Below the pieces are notes generated by a model. It had not been told where the DNA came from. It searched no databases and saw only the letters and a program-made list of their open reading frames with translations. 28,018 bases of DNA from Blattamonas nauphoetae (Eukaryota; Preaxostyla; Oxymonadida). The stretch is from positions 1 through 28,018 of the forward strand of contig JARBJD010000622.1 of assembly GCA_033064195.1 (NCBI GenBank), given 5' to 3'. This document shows positions 10,743-19,487 of the stretch, piece by piece. How positions within the stretch are numbered: the first letter of the stretch is position 1; each line of letters begins with the position of its first letter. The translations under genes were made by a program, and so were the position numbers.

Positions 10743-10762
10743 GATATTTTTATTTCACTTCA
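10743..10762 (+). promoter_or_regulatory. T-rich start box
   Basis: GATATTTTTATTTCACTTCA lies directly before the ATG at 10763. It is a slightly degenerate form of the common box. Confidence 0.5.
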
Positions 10763-11122
10763 ATGACATCACTGAAAATATTAGAACCATTTGATCCTGA
10801 ACAGAAAGAGTTCACGAACATCCACGACTTTCAGAGATACTTGGAGAAGAATAGAAAAGAACTGAATGAGTACACAACACAGAAACTGAATAGGATGATT
10901 CAAATCGATGGATATCGAATTACAAAAATAAGAGGTGAGATAGCACTGAGGAAACGATATGTTGATGCTTCCACTTCACCTAATTCACTCTCGATTGACC
11001 AGAGACTTTCAGACATTGAAGAATCAATTCGAGCGTTGACAGATACTCTCAGTATGAGGCTTCGAAGTCTTGACGATACAATAGGTAATCTAATTCAAGA
11101 GCTAACGGACAGTTCGGTTTAA
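10763..11122 (+). CDS. small coiled-coil Polinton protein, unknown function
   Basis: This 119-residue protein looks whole. Its N-terminal half is charged (DFQRYLEKNRKELNEY). Residues about 75-115 show a heptad-like pattern of Leu/Ile (IDQRLSDIEESIRALTDTL, then LRSLDDTIGNLIQEL), consistent with a short coiled coil that could make oligomers. I see no signal peptide or membrane segment. It is read toward the minus-strand ATPase gene and ends close to where that gene ends. I do not recognise the family. Confidence 0.6.
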   Translation: MTSLKILEPFDPEQKEFTNIHDFQRYLEKNRKELNEYTTQKLNRMIQIDGYRITKIRGEIALRKRYVDASTSPNSLSIDQRLSDIEESIRALTDTLSMRLRSLDDTIGNLIQELTDSSV

Positions 11123-11139
11123 ACCTTCTTTGTTGATCT

Positions 11140-11208
11140 CAGTCAGTGCAACTCCATCTGTATTGTATCGAAGAATGATTGCTTCACATTTTTGTTTCCG
11201 TTGATAGA
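11140..11208 (-). pseudogene. short 3' remnant of the ATPase gene beyond the mariner
   Basis: This stretch lies between the coiled-coil gene and mariner copy 1. It is probably the end of the minus-strand ATPase gene that the mariner separated from the main part (12819-13557). The call rests on position and orientation more than on motifs. Confidence 0.4.
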
Positions 11209-11210
11209 TA
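11209..11210. repeat. TA target duplication of mariner copy 1, left
   Basis: A TA dinucleotide precedes the mariner inverted repeat and is matched by TA at 12819-12820. TA duplication is standard for Tc1/mariner elements. Confidence 0.85.
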
Positions 11211-12818
11211 CAGGGTGGTCACCCAAAACTTGGTCGGACATTTTCTCGCGTTTCAACAGGAATCATGGTTTGATTCTTTTTGTGACTGTTCATTTCATCA
11301 TTTTGCATTCTATGCTTGTTTTTCATTTTTTTGAAAAAAATGGTTCAACTTAGACTTTTGTGGTTTGATCCTTCCCATCATATGTCCTCAACTGAATTTC
11401 GTATTCGAGATCGGACTTTAATAGAATTTTGCTGGAGAATGCAGCTTCATTACAAAGAAGCTCATTCTCTGCTTGCATCCTACTACCCAGACGATAAACC
11501 GTGCTTGGAAACCTGCAGAAAAGTTATGAAGGACTTGGAGAACGGCACTTTTTCAGTTACTGGAAAGGTTCCCAATCACGTCAGAAGCAACCTCACTCTA
11601 ATCAACGCCCTTTCTCAAATTTTAGCTGAAGACACTTCATTATCTCTGCGAGCGATGTGGAGAATTACTGGTTTTCATCCACAAACAATCAAAAAATGTC
11701 TTCTCGGACATTTTGGCTTAGTCCGACGCTACACTAGATGGGTCCCTCATCTTCTGACAGACTCTCAAAAAACCAATCGCATTCAGCTGGCACAGGATCT
11801 ACTACTCACTCTCAACAAAGAGAAACGAAAAGGATGGAGGTATCTGATCACGGGAGATGAGAGTTGGATCAAATGGACAAACCCTCATTCTTTCGTTTGG
11901 CTTCACCCAAACGACCCTCGACCGGTGAGAGAGCGAATCAACATCGGCAGCGGGAAGACGATGTTGGTGGCGTTTTGGAATTGATTTCACTTTCCTTCGA
12001 ATGATCCCCAGAGGGAAAGGAATTACTGCTCAAGTGTTCGTGAACGAGATTTTGGACGAAATGGAAACAGAGATTCTTTTGCAAGACACATTTGACATCA
12101 ACGATTTTGTCCGGTATCTTCATATGGACAATGCGCCCTGCCACAACTCCAAGCTGGTCCGTACATTTCTCGAGACTTCTCTATTTTCCAAAATTTCTCA
12201 TCCTCCTTACAGTCCAGATCTCGCCCCGTGCGATTTCTGGCTGTTTGGAGAAAATGAAGATGCGCCTGAAAGGTATCACAGTCAAATCAGACGAAGAACT
12301 CAAAAACACATCGATTCATTCATGGCAGAGCAAACCACCGCAAAAGAATCCGAGTATTCGAAAACTGGATCAGACGCTGTGAACTGGTAATTCAGAATCA
12401 AGGCGAGTACATCTAACCGTCGCATTTTGTTCTCTTTCTCAACTTTTGTTGTATTCTGGAATTTTTGATTTGGTTGACCAAATTTTATCAATAGCACACT
12501 CATTTTGACCATCAAAGTCATTTTTTAGTTTTTCTCACCCCAGGAACTGTTTTGTTCTGACAACATTTCTGAACAGGATTGGAATACACTCAGATACAAG
12601 TTTTTGTGTTTGTATAAGTTTTTATCACTTTTTCGGAAAGTTCTTCTGTCGAGACATCTCTCACCCATCTCATTCTCGAGATTCAGATGTGTGACACTCG
12701 GATTCGACGAGCTAACCAAAGACAAAATGAGGTATCTCATCTAAATTCAAGTGAAATGACTTAGGAATAGCATATTCCAAGAAGTGTCACCCCGACCAAG
12801 TTTTGGGTGACCACCCTG
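11211..12818 (+). mobile_element. mariner DNA transposon, copy 1 (1608 bp)
   Basis: It is bounded by about 27-bp inverted repeats that begin CAGGGTGGTCACCC (11211-11237 and 12792-12818) and by TA on both sides. It carries a damaged DD34D transposase on the plus strand. About 400 bp after the transposase are non-coding. Copy 2 (14059-15634) is nearly identical but inverted. The element has inserted into the 3' part of the Polinton ATPase gene. Confidence 0.95.
11340..12416 (+). pseudogene. mariner transposase, copy 1, frameshifted
   Basis: This enzyme cuts and pastes the mariner element at TA sites. The N-terminal helix-turn-helix part (to about 11700) shows FRIRDRTLIEFCW and the later SLRAMWRITG. 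The catalytic residues are the Asp of TGDESW (11856), the Asp of HMDNAPCHN (12127) and the Asp of LAPCDFW (12232). The last two are separated by 34 residues, which is the mariner DD34D signature. The start at 11340 (MVQLRLLW) is more like other mariners than the upstream ATG at 11316. Relative to copy 2, this copy is one T short in a T run near 11975 and one A longer near 12253. Both copies have a further shift before the terminal CELVIQNQGEYI, so it is not functional as read. Confidence 0.9.
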
Positions 12819-12820
12819 TA
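12819..12820. repeat. TA target duplication of mariner copy 1, right
   Basis: It matches the TA at 11209-11210. Confidence 0.85.
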
Positions 12821-13557
12821 TTCCAGAACTGTCGAATATCAATTGGCGAGTTCAACTGAGGATAGACTCGACTGATTCGTTCTTTGTTGAATCCTCCAAA
12901 GATCCACATTGCATCAATGTTTGACTTCATGTCAGCTGACAAACTGAAGAGCTCATGCATTGTCAGAAAGAATGTGAACTTTGGTTGTCGATTCTCCAAT
13001 AATAAGTCCATCATTGTCATTCTATTTTTGGATGTTCTACGTTCACCAAGAATTCGACGACAGTCATCAAGAAGTATAATCGTTTGGAGATTCTTGACTG
13101 AGAAGTCATCAATGTAAAGTGAGTCAAAGAGATCCTCTCTGCATTCATCAGTGATTCTATTCTGCCATTGATTGTCAATAATCTCTTCATACGCTGCTTT
13201 TGATTCAGAGAGTTCCAACAGAAATGGAAGTGCATCATCGTATTTGACTTTCACATATGGAACGTTCAGTATTGGTTTGAATTTGTCGAAGGTTGGATCA
13301 ATATTCTTATCAGTGACGAAGACAAAGAGGTGAAACAGTTCATTTCTGACCTGAACATTTTGGAGTTTGGCAACTTCTCGAAGAGCATTAAATGTTTGTC
13401 CACTTCCTCTGTTTCCAACGAGGACATTCACACTATTGCGATTGAAATGCAGATCTGGATGTATTTGTGATTGCACTTCATGAGAAACATTCCGATTTGA
13501 TGCTTCACTCAATTTAGCATTCACGTATGCTGTAAGTGATATTGGAGATTTCTTCAT
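12821..13557 (-). pseudogene. Polinton packaging ATPase, interrupted by mariner copy 1
   Basis: This is a minus-strand P-loop ATPase of the FtsK/HerA (A32-like) type that viruses related to Polintons use to pump DNA into capsids. A Walker A-like loop, VGNRGSGQT, lies near residues 46-54. A Walker B-like strand, TIILLDDCR, lies near residues 160-168 and is followed by a segment (NRQPKFTFFLTMHEL) typical of the sensor part of this family. The start at 13557 is set by the divergent intergenic region with an AT-rich box. It is the only core gene here read against its neighbours. The gene is broken by the mariner near its 3' end, and a short remainder lies on the far side of the insertion. Confidence 0.8.
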
Positions 13558-13618
13558 TTATGATTTAACTCTAATTAAAATATACTTTTGATTTTTTTAT
13601 TTTGTATGAAAACACACA
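13558..13618. promoter_or_regulatory. divergent promoter region between ATPase and unknown gene
   Basis: Only 61 bp separate the ATPase start (minus) from the next gene (plus). Toward the plus side lies ATTTTTTTATTTTG (13591-13604), the common T-rich box. Toward the minus side the reverse complement reads TATTTTAATTAGAGTTAAAT, an AT-rich equivalent. Both start boxes therefore seem to be packed into one short region. Confidence 0.6.
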
Positions 13619-14058
13619 ATGTCACAAAAGATAGTGTACGTTCAACCACAAAGAAAAGCACAAGCGAAGAAACCAAAAATGAGATACGGACTGGAGACTC
13701 AAGCAGCATTGAAACGAATCTATGCCGACGATGATATTCAAACCAGACGCAATGATGCTCTGTGTAGTCTTCCATCAGCTCGTGAGTATAGTACGAGAAC
13801 TGGACGAAATTGGACTGCGAAAGTAGAACAATATGGACAAGTTCCTGATGTGATGGTCTACGATAATGATACTGGAGATCTGATTGCAGTCAATGGTGCC
13901 ATGCAAACTCCATACAATAATAGACCAGTCAAAGAGACATACTACGCAATGAATCCAACACCAGATATGCGAAGACTGAAACCATACACATCATTCAATC
14001 AACAAAATGGAAGGAAAATCAAAGCTGTACATCGGAATTTCCTCAAGAATGGAACATA
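13619..14058 (+). pseudogene. unknown Polinton gene, 5' part, cut by mariner copy 2
   Basis: I do not recognise this protein. The N-terminus is strongly basic (PQRKAQAKKPKMRYG), which would suit a DNA- or capsid-lining protein. The middle is rich in Tyr, Asn and Pro, with DVMVYDNDTGDLIAVNG as a likely beta-rich segment. The gene starts 61 bp from the divergent ATPase, behind a T-rich box. It runs straight into the inverted repeat of mariner copy 2, and the rest of the gene lies beyond that insertion. Being next to the ATPase and upstream of the capsid genes suggests a structural role, which is inference. Confidence 0.6.
14057..14058. repeat. TA target duplication of mariner copy 2, left
   Basis: TA lies directly before the inverted repeat and is matched at 15635-15636. 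Confidence 0.85.
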
Positions 14059-15634
14059 CAGGGTGGTCACCCAAAACTTGGTCGGGGTGACACTTCTTGG
14101 AACATGCTATTCCTAAGTCATTTCACTTGAATTTAGATGAGATACCTCATTTTGTCTTTGGTTAGCTCGTCGAATCCGAGTGTCACACATCTGAATCTCG
14201 AGAATGAGATGGGTGAGAGATGTCTCGACAGAAGAACTTTCCGAAAAAGTGATAAAAACTTATACAAACACAAAAACTTGTATCTGAGTGTATTCCAATC
14301 CTGTTCAGAAATGTTGTCAGAACAAAACAGTTCCTGGGGTGAGAAAAACTAAAAAATGACTTTGATGGTCAAAATGAGTGTGCTATTGATAAAATTTGGT
14401 CAACCAAATCAAAAATTCCAGAATACAACAAAAGTTGAGAAAGAGAACAAAATGCGACGGTTAGATGTACTCGCCTTGATTCTGAATTACCAGTTCACAG
14501 CGTCTGATCCAGTTTTCGAATACTCGGATTCTTTTGCGGTGGTTTGCTCTGCCATGAATGAATCGATGTGTTTTTGAGTTCTTCGTCTGATTTGACTGTG
14601 ATACCTTTCAGGCGCATCTTCATTTCTCCAAACAGCCAGAAATCGCACGGGGCGAGATCTGGACTGTAAGGAGGATGAGAAATTTTGGAAAATAGAGAAG
14701 TCTCGAGAAATGTACGGACCAGCTTGGAGTTGTGGCAGGGCGCATTGTCCATATGAAGATACCGGACAAAATCGTTGATGTCAAATGTGTCTTGCAAAGA
14801 ATCTCTGTTTCCATTTCGTCCAAAATCTCGTTCACGAACACTTGAGCAGTAATTCCTTTCCCTCTGGGGATCATTCGAAGGAAAGTGAAATCAATTCCAA
14901 AAACGCCACCAACATCGTCTTCCCGCTGCCGATGTTGATTCGCTCTCTCACCGAAGAATGAGGGTTTGTCCATTTGATCCAACTCTCATCTCCCGTGATC
15001 AGATACCTCCATCCTTTTCGTTTCTCTTTGTTGAGAGTGAGTAGTAGATCCTGTGCCAGCTGAATGCGATTGGTTTTTTGAGAGTCTGTCAGAAGATGAG
15101 GGACCCATCTAGTGTAGCGTCGGACTAAGCCAAAATGTCCGAGAAGACATTTTTGATTGTTTGTGGATGAAAACCAGTAATTCTCCACATCGCTCGCAGA
15201 GATAATGAAGTGTCTTCAGCTAAAATTTGAGAAAGGGCGTTGATTAGAGTGAGGTTGCTTCTGACGTGATTGGGAACCTTTCCAGTAACTGAAAAAGTGC
15301 CGTTCTCCAAGTCCTTCATAACTTTTCTGCAGGTTTCCAAGCACGGTTTATCGTCTGGGTAGTAGGATGCAAGCAGAGAATGAGCTTCTTTGTAATGAAG
15401 CTGCATTCTCCAGCAAAATTCTATTAAAGTCCGATCTCGAATACGAAATTCAGTTGAGGACATATGATGGGAAGGATCAAACCACAAAAGTCTAAGTTGA
15501 ACCATTTTTTTCAAAAAAATGAAAAACAAGCATAGAATGCAAAATGATGAAATGAACAGTCACAAAAAGAATCAAACCATGATTCCTGTTGAAACGCGAG
15601 AAAATGTCCGACCAAGTTTTGGGTGACCACCCTG
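14059..15634 (-). mobile_element. mariner DNA transposon, copy 2 (1576 bp), inverted relative to copy 1
   Basis: It has the same CAGGGTGGTCACCC inverted repeats and TA duplications as copy 1, but the transposase is on the minus strand. It differs from copy 1 mainly by an in-frame 30-bp deletion just after the first catalytic block (near 14951) and by a few single-base length differences. It has inserted inside the unknown Polinton gene 13619-16159. Confidence 0.95.
14461..15505 (-). pseudogene. mariner transposase, copy 2, frameshifted
   Basis: This is the same DD34D transposase as copy 1, and TGDESW, HMDNAPCHN and LAPCDFW are all present. It lacks ten residues (FVWLHPNDPR in copy 1) after the first catalytic Asp. 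It has single-base length differences in short homopolymer runs, for example five A where copy 1 has six near 15152 and three T where copy 1 has four near 14800. The two copies are thus damaged at different places, plus one shared frame problem near the C-terminus. It is not functional as read. Confidence 0.9.
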
Positions 15635-15636
15635 TA
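15635..15636. repeat. TA target duplication of mariner copy 2, right
   Basis: It matches the TA at 14057-14058. Confidence 0.85.
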
Positions 15637-16159
15637 CGATTTGCCAACGAATTATCAAGACATCAGCTATGAAGAGATGAAGACTAAACGATCTCAACAA
15701 CCATATGCAATAGTGAAGAGAGCTGTTGGTGAACACATGACAGACACATTGGGAATAACTCGTGCAAATCGAAGCAATCCAGCTGATCCCAGCAAGAATG
15801 TGTTAGACAATATGGTGTTCAATTCAATTCAATCACAGATTGCATCACTGATGTGGGATCAATGGCTTCATGATCATGTTCAGGACTACAATCCCAGTAT
15901 GAAACAAAAGAAAGCCTTCAAAGATCAGATTTATCCAGTGTTTCTCCAAATGATCACTCAAGATACAACGTATTTATCGGAATACTGTACTCGCTATTCA
16001 ACTCACATATCAACAGAAGTTAATAAACTGAAAGCCAAAGCATTCAAAACAGTCACAGATGATAATATCGATCAATACCAATCTGAGATGCCTGGGTATT
16101 ATCGATTTGCACAGTTGGACAGTTCTGGAATGGGAGCTATAGATCGAGTAGAAATGTGA
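15635..16159 (+). pseudogene. unknown Polinton gene, 3' part, beyond mariner copy 2
   Basis: This is an open plus-strand frame that begins at the mariner edge and ends at 16159. It is the downstream portion of the gene that starts at 13619. It is mostly helical and charged (MKQKKAFKDQIYPVFLQMI, NKLKAKAFKTVTDDN), with Tyr-rich ends (DLPTNYQDISYEEM and PGYYRFAQLD). No catalytic motif is visible. In particular I see no His...Asp...Cys pattern of an adenain-type maturation protease. Confidence 0.6.
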
Positions 16160-16177
16160 ATTTAAAAACATTAATAT

Positions 16178-16193
16178 ATTTTTTTTATTTTTA
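16178..16193 (+). promoter_or_regulatory. T-rich start box
   Basis: A TATTTTTTTTATTTTT run ends nine bases before the ATG at 16203. Confidence 0.55.
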
Positions 16194-16202
16194 TAGAAAG
16201 AG

Positions 16203-16793
16203 ATGCAACCAATTCTAAGTTGTCAATTTACAAAACACACAAGTTCTTCTTCAGTACCAACATCAATCACCAACAATGTCATCATCGAGGATAGGAGCAA
16301 AGCTGGTGTAGATAGTAGAGGATCGAAGATGGAGATGGAAAGAGTATGCTCTGAGCCTGTGGTCACTAATGAACGTGGAGCTTACGATCCACCACTGGAG
16401 ACCTATCCATCAGCGCCAATCCAAAGTCGTTCTATTCCACTTCGAGAGTACACATCTAACATTTCAGCATTCAAAGATCAGCTACTGCTTGTTTACAAGA
16501 ATGCATTCGCATGCGAAAAGAAACTACTGAATAATCTCATTGAACCATCAAAGAAACTGATCACAAACCAAAGTGATTTATGTGCTCTGATTGCTACACT
16601 GACTGGAATCAACGATGTGGTGATCGAATTGGATGATCTGTCTGATAAGTGTTTATGTCTGAATAAACTCCCAGTGTTTAGAACCATTTTCAAGATCCTT
16701 GTTGGTGGAAAAGACATGAGTATTGCCTACAATGAAGCATACAACACTATTCTCAACTATGGCATTTCTCTGACGAAAGCGATTCCCCGCTAA
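16203..16793 (+). CDS. unknown Polinton protein (196 aa)
   Basis: The frame is open and looks whole. Residues 1-90 are low-complexity and probably disordered, rich in Ser, Pro and charged residues. Residues about 90-196 look like a folded helical domain with several Leu/Ile-rich stretches (DQLLLVYKNAF, CALIATLTGIND, FRTIFKILVGG) and four Cys. I do not recognise the family. It lies between the interrupted unknown gene and the MAPG proteins, upstream of the capsid genes, so a virion role is possible but unproven. Confidence 0.6.
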   Translation: MQPILSCQFTKHTSSSSVPTSITNNVIIEDRSKAGVDSRGSKMEMERVCSEPVVTNERGAYDPPLETYPSAPIQSRSIPLREYTSNISAFKDQLLLVYKNAFACEKKLLNNLIEPSKKLITNQSDLCALIATLTGINDVVIELDDLSDKCLCLNKLPVFRTIFKILVGGKDMSIAYNEAYNTILNYGISLTKAIPR

Positions 16794-16810
16794 AATTATA
16801 AATGAATTGT

Positions 16811-16824
16811 ATTTTTTATTTTTA
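16811..16824 (+). promoter_or_regulatory. T-rich start box, unusually far from the start codon
   Basis: ATTTTTTATTTTTA matches the common box but lies about 48 bp before the ATG at 16872, whereas other genes have about 5-20 bp. A longer leader is one explanation; use of a different start is another. Confidence 0.45.
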
Positions 16825-16871
16825 CTTAAATAGACTTCGTCTCTTCAACACAATTTCTCAAAATTGCATAA

Positions 16872-17180
16872 ATGGCACCAGGAAGTTTCAACAAACTCAA
16901 AAATATTGGCAAGCAATTCTTTCAATTCATCAAACCTCTAGCTCCAACATTACTTCAAGTCGGTGGTGGATTGCTCTCTCAAACGAACAGTAAATTCGGA
17001 CAAACCGCGGGTGGAATACTCAATGGATTAGGAGGAATGATGGACGTTTATCAACAAAATAAGGCGATCAATCGTCAACAAAAACCGCAGATGATCGAGT
17101 ACGAACCTCCACGAAATGGACGATACTCCAAGGATGATATGCCACTTTCGTCCAATTCCAAAATTCAATTCAAAGGATAA
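16872..17180 (+). CDS. MAPG protein 1 (102 aa), possible minor virion or membrane-active protein
   Basis: This small whole frame starts MAPGSFNKLKNIGKQF. The first 60 residues alternate hydrophobic and small residues with a Gly-rich centre (VGGGLLSQ, TAGGILNGLGGMM), which could form an amphipathic helix and a membrane-active stretch. The C-terminal 40 residues are polar and basic. The next gene starts with the same MAPG and a similar amphipathic layout, so the two are probably distant duplicates. Adenovirus protein VI and similar minor proteins of related viruses have comparable amphipathic starts. The analogy is inference and no homology is shown. Confidence 0.6.
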   Translation: MAPGSFNKLKNIGKQFFQFIKPLAPTLLQVGGGLLSQTNSKFGQTAGGILNGLGGMMDVYQQNKAINRQQKPQMIEYEPPRNGRYSKDDMPLSSNSKIQFKG

Positions 17181-17199
17181 ACATTCACTCATATTCGAA

Positions 17200-17212
17200 T
17201 ATTTTTATTTTT
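17200..17212 (+). promoter_or_regulatory. T-rich start box
   Basis: TATTTTTATTTTT lies six bases before the ATG at 17219, in a 38-bp intergenic gap. Confidence 0.6.
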
Positions 17213-17218
17213 ATTAAA

Positions 17219-17515
17219 ATGGCACCAGGTTGGTTATCAAAATTAGCAGCAGTTGGCAAAAACATACTCAGAGTTGGAGCTCCATTTCTGAATCTCATTC
17301 CCTTCGTTGGACCATTGATTTCTAAGGTAGCACAGACAGGAATTGAGATGATCCCAGATGAGAAATCGGATCAGCAACTCCATGCAGAAAAGATGGCACA
17401 ATACGAGCAAGCAATGAATGAAGGGAACACAGCAGTTGCGAATAAACTCAGAGGAGAAATACTGAGACTTGAAGAAAAGCTGAAACCAAAGAAGAAGAAA
17501 GTGAAAAAGAAATAA
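17219..17515 (+). CDS. MAPG protein 2 (98 aa) with basic tail
   Basis: This small whole frame starts MAPGWLSKLAAVGKNIL. Residues 1-45 are hydrophobic and amphipathic (VGAPFLNLIPFVGPLISKVAQTG). Residues about 50-85 form a charged helix and the last ten residues are almost all Lys (KPKKKKVKKK). It looks like a paralogue of the upstream MAPG protein. A hydrophobic front with a Lys-rich tail could link membrane or capsid to DNA, which is inference. It lies directly before the capsid-type genes. Confidence 0.6.
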   Translation: MAPGWLSKLAAVGKNILRVGAPFLNLIPFVGPLISKVAQTGIEMIPDEKSDQQLHAEKMAQYEQAMNEGNTAVANKLRGEILRLEEKLKPKKKKVKKK

Positions 17516-17523
17516 GTAATATT

Positions 17524-17538
17524 GTTTTTTTATTTTTG
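17524..17538 (+). promoter_or_regulatory. T-rich start box for the first capsid-type gene
   Basis: GTTTTTTTATTTTTG lies five bases before the ATG at 17544, within a 28-bp gap after the previous gene. Confidence 0.6.
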
Positions 17539-17543
17539 ATAAA

Positions 17544-19403
17544 ATGAATTCGCATATAACACATCTGACAAACAAAAGAACCGGAGCATCCTCTCTGACT
17601 GGAAACACCACAGGATCAATCAAGTATACCCGAGATGACATTGGTCAAATTCAGCAACAACTCATGTCCGAACATCACATTAATTACCTTCTGAATGATG
17701 GAGCACACAGTACTTCTATTCAAGAATTGAAACCATCAGAGAATGCACGATTCTACACAGGACAAGAGATAATCATTCCACTGACTGGTAATCAGGACAT
17801 TTGTCAAATTGATGATTCGTTTATCACGTTCACAATGACAGCGACACTGAAAGTCAATAATTGGCAAACAACTTCTGGTAAAATTGGATCGTATATGAAT
17901 GAGAGAATCTTCATCTTCGTTGGACTCAAACATTCGGCATCAATCTTTCGTGACCTTACTGTTCTTCACAAGAATCAGAGAATCATCAGCACAACAAACA
18001 ATGATGTCTCAATGGAGTCTCACATCTACAACATGATCAAACCAAAGAGTCAATTGGAGAATCGTAAGCATTGTCACACACCTTGGCAGAATGCATGGAA
18101 TCATGATGAATCGGTTGCTGGTGTTTATATTCCTTTGTCAGACTTCACAACGACGTCCGGAACAGGAGTGTTTCAAGACACTATTGATGTGCCTATTCGT
18201 GTGTCGATTAATCTTGAAGATCTTCTCATTTTCTCAGGGATGACTGACTATCCAAAATGTCTCTTTGGTGATTTGAAATTGAGTGTGCACATGAATGAAG
18301 ATGCGTTTGTTTGTTGTTCTGTTAATCCTGAACTTACTTTGAAAGATACACTATCATCACTCGTGACTGGAACAGCAGCAGCACCAACTATTAAGGCAGC
18401 AATTCTCAATTGTCTTCAACATCGTCCATATTTCTTAAACAATCTTGTTACATCATGCACCAAGAACTTCGTTCAAATTGGTCAATCATTTCTTCAACCA
18501 ACAGTTACCAAAGACATAGTTTGCTCAACAGCCAATGTCGTGACAACAGAACCTGAATTTGTCGATCAGTACATCTCATTAAACGTCACAAACTATCGGA
18601 TTGATGATGTGTATTGCATGAGTGCTGGATACAAAATGAAAGATGGTGCGAAAGAGAATCTGAAGCAGATGTACACAAATCGTCCTGGAACAATTCCAGC
18701 TGAGAAGATCTCGTTCTATCCATTTCAGAAGACACCAACGGCAACAGGAATTGATTGTACTCAGCAAATGGTTGTTGTGAATGCAAAGGACATTATGCTT
18801 CTCTTCCGTAATTACGACAATGAAGTCACTTGCTTCCATAATCCAATGCAGAAGAACATCCAAGTGACAATGCAAAACAGGTATTATCCAGAACAACCGA
18901 CTACAACAATTGGAGCTCGCTTCTATCAGTTTGCATTGTCGACTCTCAATCTCGATTCGTACCTAGCTGTTCCTGATGATTTGGAGCGATCACTGACAGA
19001 TTCTCTCGTTGAAGAGAAACTCACTGGTGATGGCACATACCCAAATGAAACAATGACAAGAGTTCGTCCAGTTCATGACAATACTGACTTCCTTCTGTGC
19101 TTTCCTACTCAGAGGAGTGGATGTCCAGCAAACTGTAATGATTCGATCAGTTCCAAAGGAAATACTGCTGTCACTTTGAGATCACATCCAATCTATCAAG
19201 GTAATCTCGACACATACTACAATGTTTACAACCCAAGTCAAAGTGGTGGTGATTTGACAACATTTACTCATCCTCCAGCTCCGATTCTAGCCACAACTGC
19301 TACCACGTGGTGGGTATTACGATACAGCAATGGCGAACCAAAAGTTGAGTACTATCCTAATCACACATTGAAATCATTGCATACAGATTTAGGAATCCTG
19401 TAG
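17544..19403 (+). CDS. major capsid-type protein 1 (619 aa)
   Basis: This is the largest unbroken frame after the integrase and looks whole. It has the size (500-650 residues) and beta-rich composition expected of the double jelly-roll major capsid protein of Polintons, which tiles icosahedral capsids. Segments suggesting strands include EIIIPLTG near residue 76 and VPIRVSINLEDLLIFSG near 215-235, followed by KCLFGDLKLSVHM. The C-terminal part has PAPILATTATTWWVLRY and ends soon after. The next gene shows the same landmarks in the same order, so the two are paralogues. The capsid assignment rests on length, position next to the small virion-type genes and the paralogy, since jelly-roll proteins have few diagnostic residues. 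Confidence 0.65.
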   Translation: MNSHITHLTNKRTGASSLTGNTTGSIKYTRDDIGQIQQQLMSEHHINYLLNDGAHSTSIQELKPSENARFYTGQEIIIPLTGNQDICQIDDSFITFTMTATLKVNNWQTTSGKIGSYMNERIFIFVGLKHSASIFRDLTVLHKNQRIISTTNNDVSMESHIYNMIKPKSQLENRKHCHTPWQNAWNHDESVAGVYIPLSDFTTTSGTGVFQDTIDVPIRVSINLEDLLIFSGMTDYPKCLFGDLKLSVHMNEDAFVCCSVNPELTLKDTLSSLVTGTAAAPTIKAAILNCLQHRPYFLNNLVTSCTKNFVQIGQSFLQPTVTKDIVCSTANVVTTEPEFVDQYISLNVTNYRIDDVYCMSAGYKMKDGAKENLKQMYTNRPGTIPAEKISFYPFQKTPTATGIDCTQQMVVVNAKDIMLLFRNYDNEVTCFHNPMQKNIQVTMQNRYYPEQPTTTIGARFYQFALSTLNLDSYLAVPDDLERSLTDSLVEEKLTGDGTYPNETMTRVRPVHDNTDFLLCFPTQRSGCPANCNDSISSKGNTAVTLRSHPIYQGNLDTYYNVYNPSQSGGDLTTFTHPPAPILATTATTWWVLRYSNGEPKVEYYPNHTLKSLHTDLGIL

Positions 19404-19469
19404 AGACTCTCATCGGGGGTTCGAAGCCTCTGGCGAAACAAAACAGTAAAAGAAAACATTGATATTGTA

Positions 19470-19481
19470 TTTTTTATTTTT
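19470..19481 (+). promoter_or_regulatory. T-rich start box for the second capsid-type gene
   Basis: TTTTTTATTTTT lies six bases before the ATG at 19488. Confidence 0.6.
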
Positions 19482-19487
19482 CTATAA

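Noticed and set aside
12525-12740. 71-codon frame conserved in both mariner copies (also 14137-14352)
   Set aside because: It is identical because the transposon copies are near-identical. It lies in the non-coding tail of the mariner and has no motif.
19418-19428. GGTTCGAAGCC, a perfect match to a tRNA B box, just after the first capsid-type gene
   Set aside because: No A box, anticodon arm or acceptor stem can be built around it, and the 5' half would lie inside the coding end of the gene. It is treated as chance.
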